From assembly GCA_023424395.1 (NCBI GenBank), contig JAFADY010000045.1:1-64000 (forward strand): a DNA stretch of 64,000 nt, written 5' to 3'. The notes beneath the pieces were generated by a model. It was not told the DNA's origin. It saw only the letters and a list, made by a program, of their open reading frames with translations, and did no database searches. The position numbers were made by a program, and so were the translations under genes. The DNA is from Bacteroidota bacterium (lineage in GTDB: Bacteria > Bacteroidota > Bacteroidia > Bacteroidales > Dysgonomonadaceae). How positions within the stretch are numbered: the stretch's first letter is position 1; the number at the start of each line of letters is the position of its first letter. Below are positions 25,415 to 33,172 of this stretch, piece by piece.

Positions 25415-26803
25415 TTATTTAGTCAAATACTTTTTTGTTCGTTCCAAAATATCTTTATCTACTCCAATTATCTCCGCAATTTTTACTGCTTCGTGCGGCA
25501 CTTCCTTTTCGGTTGTTTCTTCCAGCGAATAATCGATAAAAGAGTTGATATTGGAGATGGTTATCTTTTCATTGTTTCGGTTTTCGGTAAAACCTTTTAC
25601 CCGCAGTTTACGGCACGGGATATCGATGCCGTAGTGCGTGGTAATGAGTGACTGTATATGGTTCTGAATCAAGAAGTCGAGCATTCCGCACACAATGGCT
25701 TTGCCTTCGGCAGGATTGGTGGTGCGGGCAAGTTCATCGATTAGCACCAATTGTCGGATGCCTCGGCGCGTGTTGTCGATGGTGGTGTTTAGGCGGAGCA
25801 TTTCGGCGGCGAATGAGGACAGGCCTTGTAACTCGTCTTCGCCGTCGCCCGCGCTAGTAACAATTTGCTCTACAGGAACAATAGTTGCCGATTGTGCTGC
25901 CACATAAAATCCGAACTGTGTCATCGTTTGCGCCAACGCCACGCTTTTGAGCAACACGCTCTTGCCTGCCATATTGGCTCCCGTGATAACGGTGGGTTGC
26001 ATTGGGATGACGATGTCCACAGGTTGAAAATCTTTGCGCTGTGCGTGCAACGCGTTTTTTATTTCGGGATGAAACAGTCCCTTATAGGACGTTTCTTGTT
26101 CGCCGATACCGGGTTTGCACAACCCTAATTCTTTTATCTGAAGGGCTTTTGCCAAAACGATATCCAATCGGGCAACTTCTTGTAACGCTTGTGATAAGGC
26201 TTGCGCGTGTGGAAAAAGTTGTTGAGCGATGTTTTTTCGAATTTCGTCCTCAATTCGTTGTGCCTGAAAACGAACAGGTTCTATATCTTTTTCGTCGGAT
26301 TTGTTTGCCGTCATTCGGCTCAGTTGCGTGCGTAGCGATGCCAAAACCGACGAATATTGGTCGTAAATATAAAAATGAGGAATGCGTTTTTTTTCAGGGT
26401 CGAGCGTATCTATAACGGTTGTGAACGAGGGTATGTCGATAAAAGCTATTTTCAACTCCGTTACGTACTCGCGAATGGATTCTGCCAGTAGGGCAAAATG
26501 TTTTATCTCGAACAGTTCAATGTCGTTCAACACGTTTTTGGTGGACAGAATCTGAAAGGTTCCCGATATATCGCGCAATTGCATCAGTTTGATAAACAGC
26601 AGAGACAACGGTTTTTCGTTGTTTTGCGCGTTTATGATGCTGCAAGCCGTTTCAGTTTCCGCCAAAGCTGTTTCTATATGGTTTTTGTTGGTCAGAAACG
26701 GCATAGCGAGCAATTGCTTCCGTCCGATGGAAGAAAGCACATTCAAGGAATCAATCATATATTTGAATCCGCTGATATGTTGTATGGCTTGTTTGATTTG
26801 CAT
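25415..26803 (-). CDS. kamC: MutS-like ATPase KamC, predicted lysine 5,6-aminomutase reactivase subunit
   Basis: 462 residues. The N-terminal part is helical (MutS lever-like), the C-terminal part a MutS-type ABC ATPase: Walker A TGANMAGKSVLL, then GDGEDELQGLSSFAAEM (signature region), Walker B LVLIDELARTTNPAEGKA and the conserved His in ITTHYG. It lacks mismatch-recognition domains. In Clostridium and Fusobacterium lysine clusters the same kamA-B-C-D-E order occurs, and KamB/KamC are named as reactivators of the B12 enzyme. That role is proposed from gene context, not from sequence alone. Confidence 0.9.
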   Translation of the reverse strand: MQIKQAIQHISGFKYMIDSLNVLSSIGRKQLLAMPFLTNKNHIETALAETETACSIINAQNNEKPLSLLFIKLMQLRDISGTFQILSTKNVLNDIELFEIKHFALLAESIREYVTELKIAFIDIPSFTTVIDTLDPEKKRIPHFYIYDQYSSVLASLRTQLSRMTANKSDEKDIEPVRFQAQRIEDEIRKNIAQQLFPHAQALSQALQEVARLDIVLAKALQIKELGLCKPGIGEQETSYKGLFHPEIKNALHAQRKDFQPVDIVIPMQPTVITGANMAGKSVLLKSVALAQTMTQFGFYVAAQSATIVPVEQIVTSAGDGEDELQGLSSFAAEMLRLNTTIDNTRRGIRQLVLIDELARTTNPAEGKAIVCGMLDFLIQNHIQSLITTHYGIDIPCRKLRVKGFTENRNNEKITISNINSFIDYSLEETTEKEVPHEAVKIAEIIGVDKDILERTKKYLTK

Positions 26804-26840
26804 TTATGATTTTATAATCTACTTCTATCTTCGAAAAAAG

Positions 26841-27854
26841 CTAGCTGTCTGTAGTTATCCTCCTCACATCATACACCTCCACGCCCAACGCTTTTTTCAT
26901 CTCTTCCCGCAATGTATCCGAATCGAGCAGAAAACCGCTTGGGGACAAAGGATTTACCGTTACGGCAATCAACCTGCTTCGTATCACGCTTTTTATCGAA
27001 TTGCCGCTTTTCAAAAACGAGTTGAACTCTCTTTGCGACACGAATATCTTGGTAAAATCGCTCACAACGAGTTCCACGTTTCGGTTCTGTATCCGCAGGA
27101 AAGTGAGCAGCTTGTCGCTCACAGCACCAGATACGTATATCCGCGTGCCGAACCGAAAAATATCTTTCTCCCGCTTATCGAGCAGAAACACCGACGGAAT
27201 TTCCAAATCGTGTACATTGCCTTCGGTATCTACTGCCCACATCCCGCTTTTGAGCCGTTGCAGCTTTTCGGCAAGCGCGCTCTCCACGGTGGGGAGTTGG
27301 ATGAGTTGTTGCACAAATCGTGTTTGTCGTACCAACTGCGGAATATTTGCCGATAGCGCCGCTCCCGTTGCCAAAATCATCGCATCGGTAACAGCGGGCG
27401 ATGCAAGACTGAGGCGCGACAGTGCTCCGTCCACTATCGTTGTTTGAACGCCAAATTGTCCCATTTCACCGATAAGTTTTCTTATTCCAACAGTTTCCGA
27501 AGGTCCTGATAAAATGACTTTTCCTTCCGACCGTGCCCGTGCCGTTATTAACCTCCCCAACGCCGTGTGTGCTTCGCTTATATTCAAAATCTCCGATACA
27601 ATTCTACGTTCGAGGTAATGCTTTTCGGAAGTAACAAATATCATCCCTTCGAAAACCGTTATCTCGGGTTTCGGTGTGCGCATAACGCTGTCCGTTTGCT
27701 CGCCATCCACGCCGATGGATGTCAACGCTATCTGCGTACCCATCGCCCGCAACCGGTTGAGTACATAATCCAGCGTTTCGGTTTTGCCGGTGTTCTTTTC
27801 CAATCCAACGATGGAAACACTGCGGTGGGATAATATGTCGTGAATAAAAGGCAA
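26841..27854 (-). CDS. kamB: KamB, predicted lysine 5,6-aminomutase reactivase subunit
   Basis: 337 residues. A P-loop lies near the N-terminus (G17-LEKNT-G23-K24-T25, in SIVGLEKNTGKTETLDYV). The middle is Rossmann-like (EGKVILSGPSETVGIRKLIGEMG) and the rest poorly conserved. It sits between kamA and kamC, the standard position of KamB. The start is a TTG codon at 27854; no ATG or GTG is available before the P-loop, and an in-frame stop lies 9 bp upstream, so TTG (or the adjacent ATT) must be used. Weak initiation may keep this protein below stoichiometric levels (inference). Confidence 0.86.
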   Translation of the reverse strand: MPFIHDILSHRSVSIVGLEKNTGKTETLDYVLNRLRAMGTQIALTSIGVDGEQTDSVMRTPKPEITVFEGMIFVTSEKHYLERRIVSEILNISEAHTALGRLITARARSEGKVILSGPSETVGIRKLIGEMGQFGVQTTIVDGALSRLSLASPAVTDAMILATGAALSANIPQLVRQTRFVQQLIQLPTVESALAEKLQRLKSGMWAVDTEGNVHDLEIPSVFLLDKREKDIFRFGTRIYVSGAVSDKLLTFLRIQNRNVELVVSDFTKIFVSQREFNSFLKSGNSIKSVIRSRLIAVTVNPLSPSGFLLDSDTLREEMKKALGVEVYDVRRITTDS

Positions 27855-27861
27855 ATGAATT

Positions 27862-27950
27862 TACGATTTTAGATTTTAGATTTTAGATTTTAGATTTTTT
27901 GTCATTGGTTATTTTCCCATTATTCGTAATTCGTAAATCCCAAATCGTAA
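27862..27950. repeat. AT-rich repeat array in the kamA-kamB gap
   Basis: Four near-perfect tandem units of GATTTTA/ATTTTAG at 27868-27896, followed by TTCGTAATTCGTAAATC and AAATCGTAAATC. This is a dense copy of the same word family seen in other gaps of the block. No promoter boxes are evident. Confidence 0.65.
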
Positions 27951-27952
27951 AT

Positions 27953-29191
27953 CTAATGTCCATTATTCCGCTTAAACCGATCCAAATCTTTTGGTTCCAA
28001 CGACAATTTCCGTCCCGAAAGCAACGCAGCCACACCTTCCTTCTTCTGTTTAGCGCATTCGGGACAGTGGCAATCTTCTTTGTAATCTTCGGGTTCGGTG
28101 TATGCACTAATAACACCTTCGTAGTTACGCACAATAACGCGATTGGTCGATTGTGAAATCATATACGTAGGCATTACGGGAACTTTTCCGCCGCCGCCGG
28201 GCGCATCCACCACAAACGTGGGAACGAGATAACCGGACGTATGCCCGCGCAGGTTTTCGATAATTTCGATGCCTTTAGACACAGGTGTGCGGAAATGCCC
28301 GATGCCCTTCGATTGGTCGCAGATATAGATGTAATACGGCCGAACGCGAATGCGACCCAAACCGTGAACGAGTTCACGCATTACATACGTGCAATCGTTA
28401 ATGCCGCGCAGCAACACCGTTTGATTTCCAAGCGGAACGCCTGCGGCAGAAAGTTTGTTGCAGGCTTCAGCGGCTTCGGGCGTGATTTCGTTGAAGTGGT
28501 TGAAATGCGTGTTGAGCCAAACGGGATGATATTTTTTAATCATCTCGCAAAATTCGTCGGTAATACGCTGCGGCATTACTACTGGTGTTCGTGTTCCGAA
28601 ACGGATAATCTCTACGTGCGGAATTTCGCGCAAGCGTTTCAGAATGTACTCAATACGGTCGTCGCTCATCAGCAAAGCATCGCCACCCGAAAGCAATACG
28701 TCGCGGATTTCCGGTGTGCGGGCAATGTAATCAATGGCGTTATCGATACGTTCGGTGGGCGCTCCGGCGTCTTTTTGCCCGGCAAAGCGGCGACGCGTAC
28801 AATGCCGACAATACATCGCGCACATATCGGTGATGAGGAACAGCACGCGGTCGGGATAACGGTGTGTTAGGCCGGGCACGGGCGAATCGCCGTCTTCGTG
28901 TAACGGATCATCGAGGTCGCCGCGCGAAACGTGCAACTCGTTAATGGTCGGGATGGCCTGCTTGCGGATGGGGCAATGCGGGTCTTCCGTGTTTATCAAA
29001 CTCAAGTAATACGGTGTGATAGCCATTCGCAGCGTTTTTAGCGATTCGCGCACACCTTCTTCTTCATCGGGCGTGAGTTGGATGTATTTTTTTAGGTCAT
29101 CCAACGTTTCGATGCGATTTTTCACTTGCCATTTCCAATCGTTCCATTGCTCATCGGGAACGTGGGAAAAGAATTGGCGGGTTGTATTCAT
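27953..29191 (-). CDS. kamA: L-lysine 2,3-aminomutase
   Basis: 412 residues. It catalyses the first step of lysine fermentation, L-lysine to L-beta-lysine, using SAM, a [4Fe-4S] cluster and PLP. The cluster motif is C124-x3-C128-x2-C131 (MCAMYCRHCTRRR); the PLP lysine is in DAPGGGGKVPV; a C-terminal zinc site is visible as CHCPEC (with an upstream Cys). SAM-binding GGDALLMSDDRIEY is present. The length matches clostridial KamA. It heads the kamABCDE run, with kdd and kce upstream. Confidence 0.97.
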   Translation of the reverse strand: MNTTRQFFSHVPDEQWNDWKWQVKNRIETLDDLKKYIQLTPDEEEGVRESLKTLRMAITPYYLSLINTEDPHCPIRKQAIPTINELHVSRGDLDDPLHEDGDSPVPGLTHRYPDRVLFLITDMCAMYCRHCTRRRFAGQKDAGAPTERIDNAIDYIARTPEIRDVLLSGGDALLMSDDRIEYILKRLREIPHVEIIRFGTRTPVVMPQRITDEFCEMIKKYHPVWLNTHFNHFNEITPEAAEACNKLSAAGVPLGNQTVLLRGINDCTYVMRELVHGLGRIRVRPYYIYICDQSKGIGHFRTPVSKGIEIIENLRGHTSGYLVPTFVVDAPGGGGKVPVMPTYMISQSTNRVIVRNYEGVISAYTEPEDYKEDCHCPECAKQKKEGVAALLSGRKLSLEPKDLDRFKRNNGH

Positions 29192-29273
29192 AATATTTAC
29201 GATTTACGATTTCTGATTTACGATTGATTTGTCGGAAGTGTTCGTTTTCAATCTTAAATCAAAAAACCACTAA

Positions 29274-29637
29274 TTATTTTGTTATATTTAGATTTTTCCT
29301 TGCGGTTTTGATGCTTGCTACCACAATAGATAGAATTTCTTCGGTTTCACGTTTGATATTTCCAATTCGTGTTTTTTCAAGCAAGCTGCTTTCTTCCAAC
29401 ACCTCGAGCCAATAAACGGTTTCGTCGGCTTCTTCTTCCACTATTTTGAGTTTGTTTATGAAATCGGCAGTCTATTTCGCACGGCAAGCCGCGCGGTAAT
29501 TCGCTCCAACGGATGTAGAACTTTCGTACAATTTGTTTCGCAAGTTCCCACGCCGAAGGTTTCGACGGCAGTAGATCTATCAGTAAAATCACTTCTATAC
29601 CTATGCGTTTGGTGCGTTTTATCAACAAATCTTTCAT
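29274..29637 (-). pseudogene. broken four-helix-bundle (23S rRNA-IVP-like) protein gene
   Basis: Reading from ATG at 29637 gives MKDLLIKRTKRIGIEVILLI, then LPSKPSAWELAKQIVR. A one-base insertion near 29521-29526 shifts the frame: the +1 frame continues ESSTSVGANYRAACRAK, hits TAG (29472-29474), then reads TADFINKLKIVEEEADETV and YWLEVLEESSLLEK to a natural stop at 29274. The pieces together are a complete member of the four-helix bundle family (TIGR02436). One frameshift plus one nonsense codon make it a pseudogene, lying between kamA and kdd. Confidence 0.88.
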
Positions 29638-29746
29638 CATCTCCAAGTTTGTAATTAAGATTTATGATTTCGGATGTACAAATTACGATTAAAGTGGTGT
29701 TCTGCACGTTTTCAATCGTAAATCGTCAATCAAAAATCGTCACTTG

Positions 29747-30787
29747 TTAAGCGTATAATTCAGTAAAAATATTTCTAAGCTTTTCGCTTTCACGCAGCAA
29801 TTGCAGTGTAATTTCGGCGTGCCCGCGGGTGTATCCGTTACCAACAATCATTGTTACATCGCTACCTACGCCTTCGGCGCCAAGGGCTGCTTTTGTGAAG
29901 CTGGTTGCCATAGAGAAGAAGTAAACAACACCCGAATCCTTGGTGATAAGAATGGATGTCATTTCCGTATCGGGGATGTTTACGTTGTTGATGGTAATGT
30001 CAGCAAGTTGGCCGTTGGTAAGTTCTTCGATTCTTTCGAGAACCGAAACCGGTTGTGTGGCATCGGCGGAAAATACGTGGTCGCAGAAATCGAGCGCGAT
30101 AAGCCGGTCGGTACTTTTTTGTGAGTGGGTAATACCGATAACTTTTCCGGTAACGCCTGCGCGTTTCTTTGCTTCGTAGCAGCAAAGCATTCCCGATTTT
30201 CCACCGGCGCCGATGATGACCACCGTGTCACCCGGTTTTACCAATTTGGCGGTTTGCGCGGGTGCTCCCGCCACATCCAATGCCGACAAAGCGAGTTTTT
30301 CGGGAAGGTCTGTTGGGATTTTTGCGTAAATACCACTTTCAAACAAAATGGCTTTTCCGTCAATATCTACCTGATCCACTTCATCGCGGATTTCCTTGAT
30401 GTTGTCGATTCGAAGTGGGGTGAGTGAAAGTGAAACGAGCGTTGCAATTTTATCGCCCACGTTCAAATCGGTTTTTCCGATAAGCGCATCGCCGATTTTT
30501 TCTACTGTTCCCAACAACATTCCGCCCGAACCCGTCCACGGATTGCGGTGCTTGCCTTGTTTTGCCACGATATCGAACATAATTTCTTTAATTTTCTCGT
30601 GATTGCCTTCTGCACGTATGGAAATATCGGTAAACGATGCCGAGTCGATATTGAGCGTTTGCACGTCGATAAGGATTTCGTTGTCGTAAATCTCATCCAT
30701 ATTGTTGTCGATTTTGTTTGCCGGTTGCGGCAATACGCCTTTCGGCTCAATTACGCGGTGTGTACCGTACTTGTTTCCTTTTTTCAT
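29747..30787 (-). CDS. kdd: L-erythro-3,5-diaminohexanoate dehydrogenase
   Basis: 346 residues from ATG at 30787 (MKKGNKYGTHRVIEPKGVLP). An in-frame extension to 30826 runs into the AGAGCCAAGA repeat and is unlikely. It has a medium-chain dehydrogenase-like layout with an NAD(P) Rossmann motif VVIIGAGGKSGMLCCYEAKK and the lysine-pathway specific NPWTGSGGMLLGTVEKIGDA. It oxidatively deaminates 3,5-diaminohexanoate to 5-amino-3-oxohexanoate. It lies between kce and the pseudogene, as expected for the pathway. Confidence 0.94.
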   Translation of the reverse strand: MKKGNKYGTHRVIEPKGVLPQPANKIDNNMDEIYDNEILIDVQTLNIDSASFTDISIRAEGNHEKIKEIMFDIVAKQGKHRNPWTGSGGMLLGTVEKIGDALIGKTDLNVGDKIATLVSLSLTPLRIDNIKEIRDEVDQVDIDGKAILFESGIYAKIPTDLPEKLALSALDVAGAPAQTAKLVKPGDTVVIIGAGGKSGMLCCYEAKKRAGVTGKVIGITHSQKSTDRLIALDFCDHVFSADATQPVSVLERIEELTNGQLADITINNVNIPDTEMTSILITKDSGVVYFFSMATSFTKAALGAEGVGSDVTMIVGNGYTRGHAEITLQLLRESEKLRNIFTELYA

Positions 30788-30868
30788 TTTTTTTAAAGAT
30801 TTATAGAGCCAAGAATCAAGAGCCAAGACTTTTTGATTCTGTTTTTTATTGTTTGTTTTTATGTTGAT

Positions 30869-31693
30869 TTATAATGGTTTCAATCCTAAAATTGCTCTTG
30901 CTCCCGCGGGATTTGCGATTTCGCGGCCCAACAGTTTGGCCATTTGCACCACTTTGTCAACAAGTTCGCCATTGGATTTGGCCAAAACACCGCGCGAAAG
31001 ATACAGATTATCTTCGAATCCTACACGCACGTGTCCACCCATAGCAATGGCGTGCGCGGCGAGCGTAAATTCGCTTCGTCCGATGCCGGTGGCTGTCCAC
31101 GTGGAGCCTGCGGGAATGCGGTTTACCAACCACACGAGGTTTTCAACCGATGCCGATGCGCATCCGGGAACGCCAAGAACGAAGTTGAATTGCATTGGCG
31201 CGCCGGGAACTTGTCCTTTGGATGCTAAATGAAGCGCGGTTTCCAAGTGTCCCATTTCAAAGCATTCGTATTCGGGTTTAATGTTGTTTTCCATCATTCG
31301 TTTTCCGAAATCGCGCATCATCGGAATGGTGTTTTCAAACACTTCGTCGCCAAAGTTGCAGGTTCCACAATCGAGCGTCGCCATTTCGGGGAATAACTCG
31401 GTGGGTTGCAGGCGCTCTTCGGCGCTCATTCCTACGGCTCCACCGGTGGAAGGGAGCAAGATTATATCGGGGCGCTCTTTTTTAATGGCGTCCATACATA
31501 CGCGAAAGCGTTCTTTGCTTTGCGTGGGTGTGCCGTCGTCTTCGCGTACGTGAATGTGCACGATGGCAGCTCCGGCGTCGTAAGCCGACACGGCTTCGCG
31601 CACGATTTCTTCAACGGTATAAGGTACTGCGGGATTGTGTTCCTTGGTTACTTCCGCACCGCAAATGGCGGCTGTTATGATAAGTTTTTCCAT
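30869..31693 (-). CDS. kce: 3-keto-5-aminohexanoate cleavage enzyme
   Basis: 274 residues of the BKACE (DUF849) family. It condenses 5-amino-3-oxohexanoate with acetyl-CoA to give acetoacetate and 3-aminobutyryl-CoA. The zinc ligands are His46 and His48 (GAAIVHIHVRED) with a Glu in RVGFEDNLYL (about residue 227). The substrate-site phrases LLPSTGGAVG and ATGIGRSEF are also present. It lies directly downstream of kal and upstream of kdd in the transcript. Confidence 0.96.
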   Translation of the reverse strand: MEKLIITAAICGAEVTKEHNPAVPYTVEEIVREAVSAYDAGAAIVHIHVREDDGTPTQSKERFRVCMDAIKKERPDIILLPSTGGAVGMSAEERLQPTELFPEMATLDCGTCNFGDEVFENTIPMMRDFGKRMMENNIKPEYECFEMGHLETALHLASKGQVPGAPMQFNFVLGVPGCASASVENLVWLVNRIPAGSTWTATGIGRSEFTLAAHAIAMGGHVRVGFEDNLYLSRGVLAKSNGELVDKVVQMAKLLGREIANPAGARAILGLKPL

Positions 31694-31705
31694 TTGAAAG
31701 CCTTT

Positions 31706-31740
31706 CCCCCTAAATCCCCCTTTCCGAGAGAAAGGGGGAC
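31706..31740. repeat. palindromic repeat (CCCCTAAATCCCC family), copy in kal-kce gap
   Basis: CCCCCTAAA, then TCCCCCTTT (31715-31723), loop CCGAGAG, AAAGGGGGA (31731-31739) and CTTTTTT. The stem is 9 bp and perfect. Followed by T-rich sequence on the plus strand; on the minus (coding) strand it would be a stem in the kal-kce mRNA. Confidence 0.7.
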
Positions 31741-31804
31741 TTTTTTGGGCTATTTTTTTTAAATAATTATTTGTGTTATTGTGTTCATTAAATAGTTTCC
31801 TTAC

Positions 31805-32269
31805 CTATTCTCCCCCTTTGGGGGAGTTAGAGGGGGCGCGTTGACACTTCTTCGGCACCACACACGTTCCGCTTGCGCGGCATACCACGATGGGCTCTGC
31901 CAACACATCGGCTGCCGATGCCGAAATATCGGCTCGCGGAGCGATTACTTTTCGGGCCTCAAACGTCATTTTACGCGATGAGTTGCCAATATTCGCAATC
32001 TCGCCTGTGGCTTCGATAAAGTCGCCGGCGTAAACGGGCGCGAGAAATTCCACTTTGTCATAAGCTACAAAAAGGCCTTCGTCGCCATCATTTATGATTA
32101 ATAATTCGGTGGCTACATCGCCAAAAAGTTGAAGCATTTTGGCTCCGTCAACTAAATTTCCGCCGTAGTGTGCGTCGTGTGCGCTCATTCGCACTCTGAT
32201 AAGTGATTTCACCCCTAAATCCCCTGAAGGGGACTTTTGCGGAGTTGATTTGTTTACAGGGTCTTGCAT
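31805..32269 (-). CDS. kal: 3-aminobutyryl-CoA ammonia-lyase
   Basis: Hotdog-fold enzyme removing ammonia from 3-aminobutyryl-CoA to give crotonyl-CoA. The core (RVRMSAHDAHYGGNLVDGAK onward, with GLFVAYDKVEFLAPVYAGDF) is typical. The reading frame is 154 codons because both ends are built from palindromic repeats: residues 10-19 (PQKSPSGDLG) lie over the 32213-32235 copy and the tail APSNSPKGGE over the 31810-31826 copy. A GTG at 32212 would give a 135-residue protein starting MKSLIRVRM, closer to the homologues I know, and may be the true start. Confidence 0.88.
   Translation of the reverse strand: MQDPVNKSTPQKSPSGDLGVKSLIRVRMSAHDAHYGGNLVDGAKMLQLFGDVATELLIINDGDEGLFVAYDKVEFLAPVYAGDFIEATGEIANIGNSSRKMTFEARKVIAPRADISASAADVLAEPIVVCRASGTCVVPKKCQRAPSNSPKGGE
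31810..31826. repeat. palindromic repeat overlapping the 3' end of kal
   Basis: CTCCCCC (31810-31816), TTT, GGGGGAG (31820-31826), followed by TTAGAGGGGG. A G/C stem that supplies the last codons of kal (SNSPKGGE). Confidence 0.7.
32213..32235. repeat. palindromic repeat inside the 5' end of kal
   Basis: CCCCTAAA then TCCCC (32220-32224), TGAA, GGGGA (32229-32233). This copy of the CCCCTAAATCCCC family is read in frame near the kal N-terminus if the upstream ATG is used. Confidence 0.65.
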
Positions 32270-32297
32270 TATATTTAATTCATTTTAATTAGTTCAA

Positions 32298-32975
32298 CTA
32301 ATCTTCTCTCCCCTTTAGGGGAGTTAGAGGGGTATTTATTATGTGATTCACAAAAATATATGGTGTATGAATGGTTTCGGGACTTAATGTGCCGGCAGGA
32401 ACAACTTCATCGGCCTCCACAATTACTGTGTCGGCGGCCATCGCCATTAACGGATTGAAATTTTGCATTGTACCTTTATAAATCAGATTTCCCCATTCGT
32501 CGGCAATGCTTGCCCGTATGAGCGCCACATCTGCCCGTATGGGTTTTTCGAGAAGGTATTCTTTGCCGTCTATCTGAATGGTTTGTTTGCCTGCCTCAAT
32601 AACGGTTCCCAATCCCACGGTGGTAAGTACGCCGCCCAATCCCGCTCCGCCACTACGGATTCGTTCGGCAAGTGTTCCTTGCGGACTGAATTCGATTTCC
32701 ATCTCGCCGCTGTTCATCATTCGCCCTGAATCGGGATTGGTGCCGATATGCGAAACGATAAGTTTTTTTACCTGATGGTTGGAAACGAGTTTGCCGCATC
32801 CTTTATCGGGGAATCCGGAATCGTTCACGATAAGCGTAAGGTCTTTCACACCCGATTTAACGAGTTCGTCTATGATGCCTTCGGGTGAGCCGTGCCCCAG
32901 AAAACCGCCGATCATAACAGTCATTCCGTCTTTCACTTTTTCCGCGGCTTCGCTATACGAAATTAATTTGTTCAT
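32298..32975 (-). CDS. atoD: CoA-transferase subunit A (butyryl-CoA:acetoacetate CoA-transferase alpha)
   Basis: 225 residues. Alpha-subunit landmarks: MIGGFLGHGSPEGIIDELVK, SHIGTNPDSGRMMNSGEMEI, LAERIRSGGAGLGGVLTTVG and EKPIRADVALIRA. It pairs with AtoA, encoded 9.4 kb downstream. The last 10 or so residues (NTPLTPLKGRED) are encoded by the palindromic repeat at 32308-32323, so the native end was probably near IFVNHII. It is the first gene behind a good promoter and heads the lysine block. Confidence 0.92.
   Translation of the reverse strand: MNKLISYSEAAEKVKDGMTVMIGGFLGHGSPEGIIDELVKSGVKDLTLIVNDSGFPDKGCGKLVSNHQVKKLIVSHIGTNPDSGRMMNSGEMEIEFSPQGTLAERIRSGGAGLGGVLTTVGLGTVIEAGKQTIQIDGKEYLLEKPIRADVALIRASIADEWGNLIYKGTMQNFNPLMAMAADTVIVEADEVVPAGTLSPETIHTPYIFVNHIINTPLTPLKGRED
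32308..32323. repeat. palindromic repeat at the 3' end of atoD
   Basis: CTCCCCT (32308-32314), TT, AGGGGAG (32317-32323), then TTAGAGGGGT. Same family as at 31810; it encodes the atoD tail. Confidence 0.7.
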
Positions 32976-33059
32976 ATGGTTGATTTAAAATTGAGTATTC
33001 TTTTCTCTTATACTGACACTTTGTAAGATTCAGATTAAATAATGGCTAATTTATAGGTG

Positions 33060-33090
33060 CAAAAATAGCAAAATAATTTATCTTTTCAAT
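33060..33090 (-). promoter_or_regulatory. promoter of the lysine-fermentation block
   Basis: The minus strand reads ATTG, 19 nt, TATTTTTG (minus-7 box at 33060-33067, minus-33 at 33087-33090). One mismatch from the TTTG/TAnnTTTG consensus with correct spacing. It lies about 85 nt upstream of atoD. No cobalamin or lysine riboswitch is apparent in the leader, although KamDE needs B12. Confidence 0.65.
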
Positions 33091-33129
33091 TATTTGCTTA
33101 ATAGTTTTGTTGCAGTAGAAATAAAAAAA

Positions 33130-33157
33130 CTCATTGGAATCGATAACTTCCAATGAG
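33130..33157 (-). terminator. terminator of the tRNA-Gly/tRNA-Leu transcript
   Basis: On the minus strand, CTCATTGGAA and TTCCAATGAG form a perfect 10-bp stem with an 8-nt loop followed by a run of seven T (plus strand 33123-33129 is A-rich). It lies 16 bp beyond the 3' end of tRNA-Leu. Confidence 0.88.
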
Positions 33158-33172
33158 TTTAGTTAAATATCG

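Noticed and set aside
27862..27900. CRISPR-like tandem repeat
   Set aside because: The four short GATTTTA-type units have no spacers and no cas genes are nearby; it is a simple AT-rich tandem tract.
32976..33172. possible cobalamin or lysine riboswitch before the lysine block
   Set aside because: The roughly 85-nt leader between the promoter and atoD is too short and shows no B12-box or lysine-riboswitch-like conserved stems.
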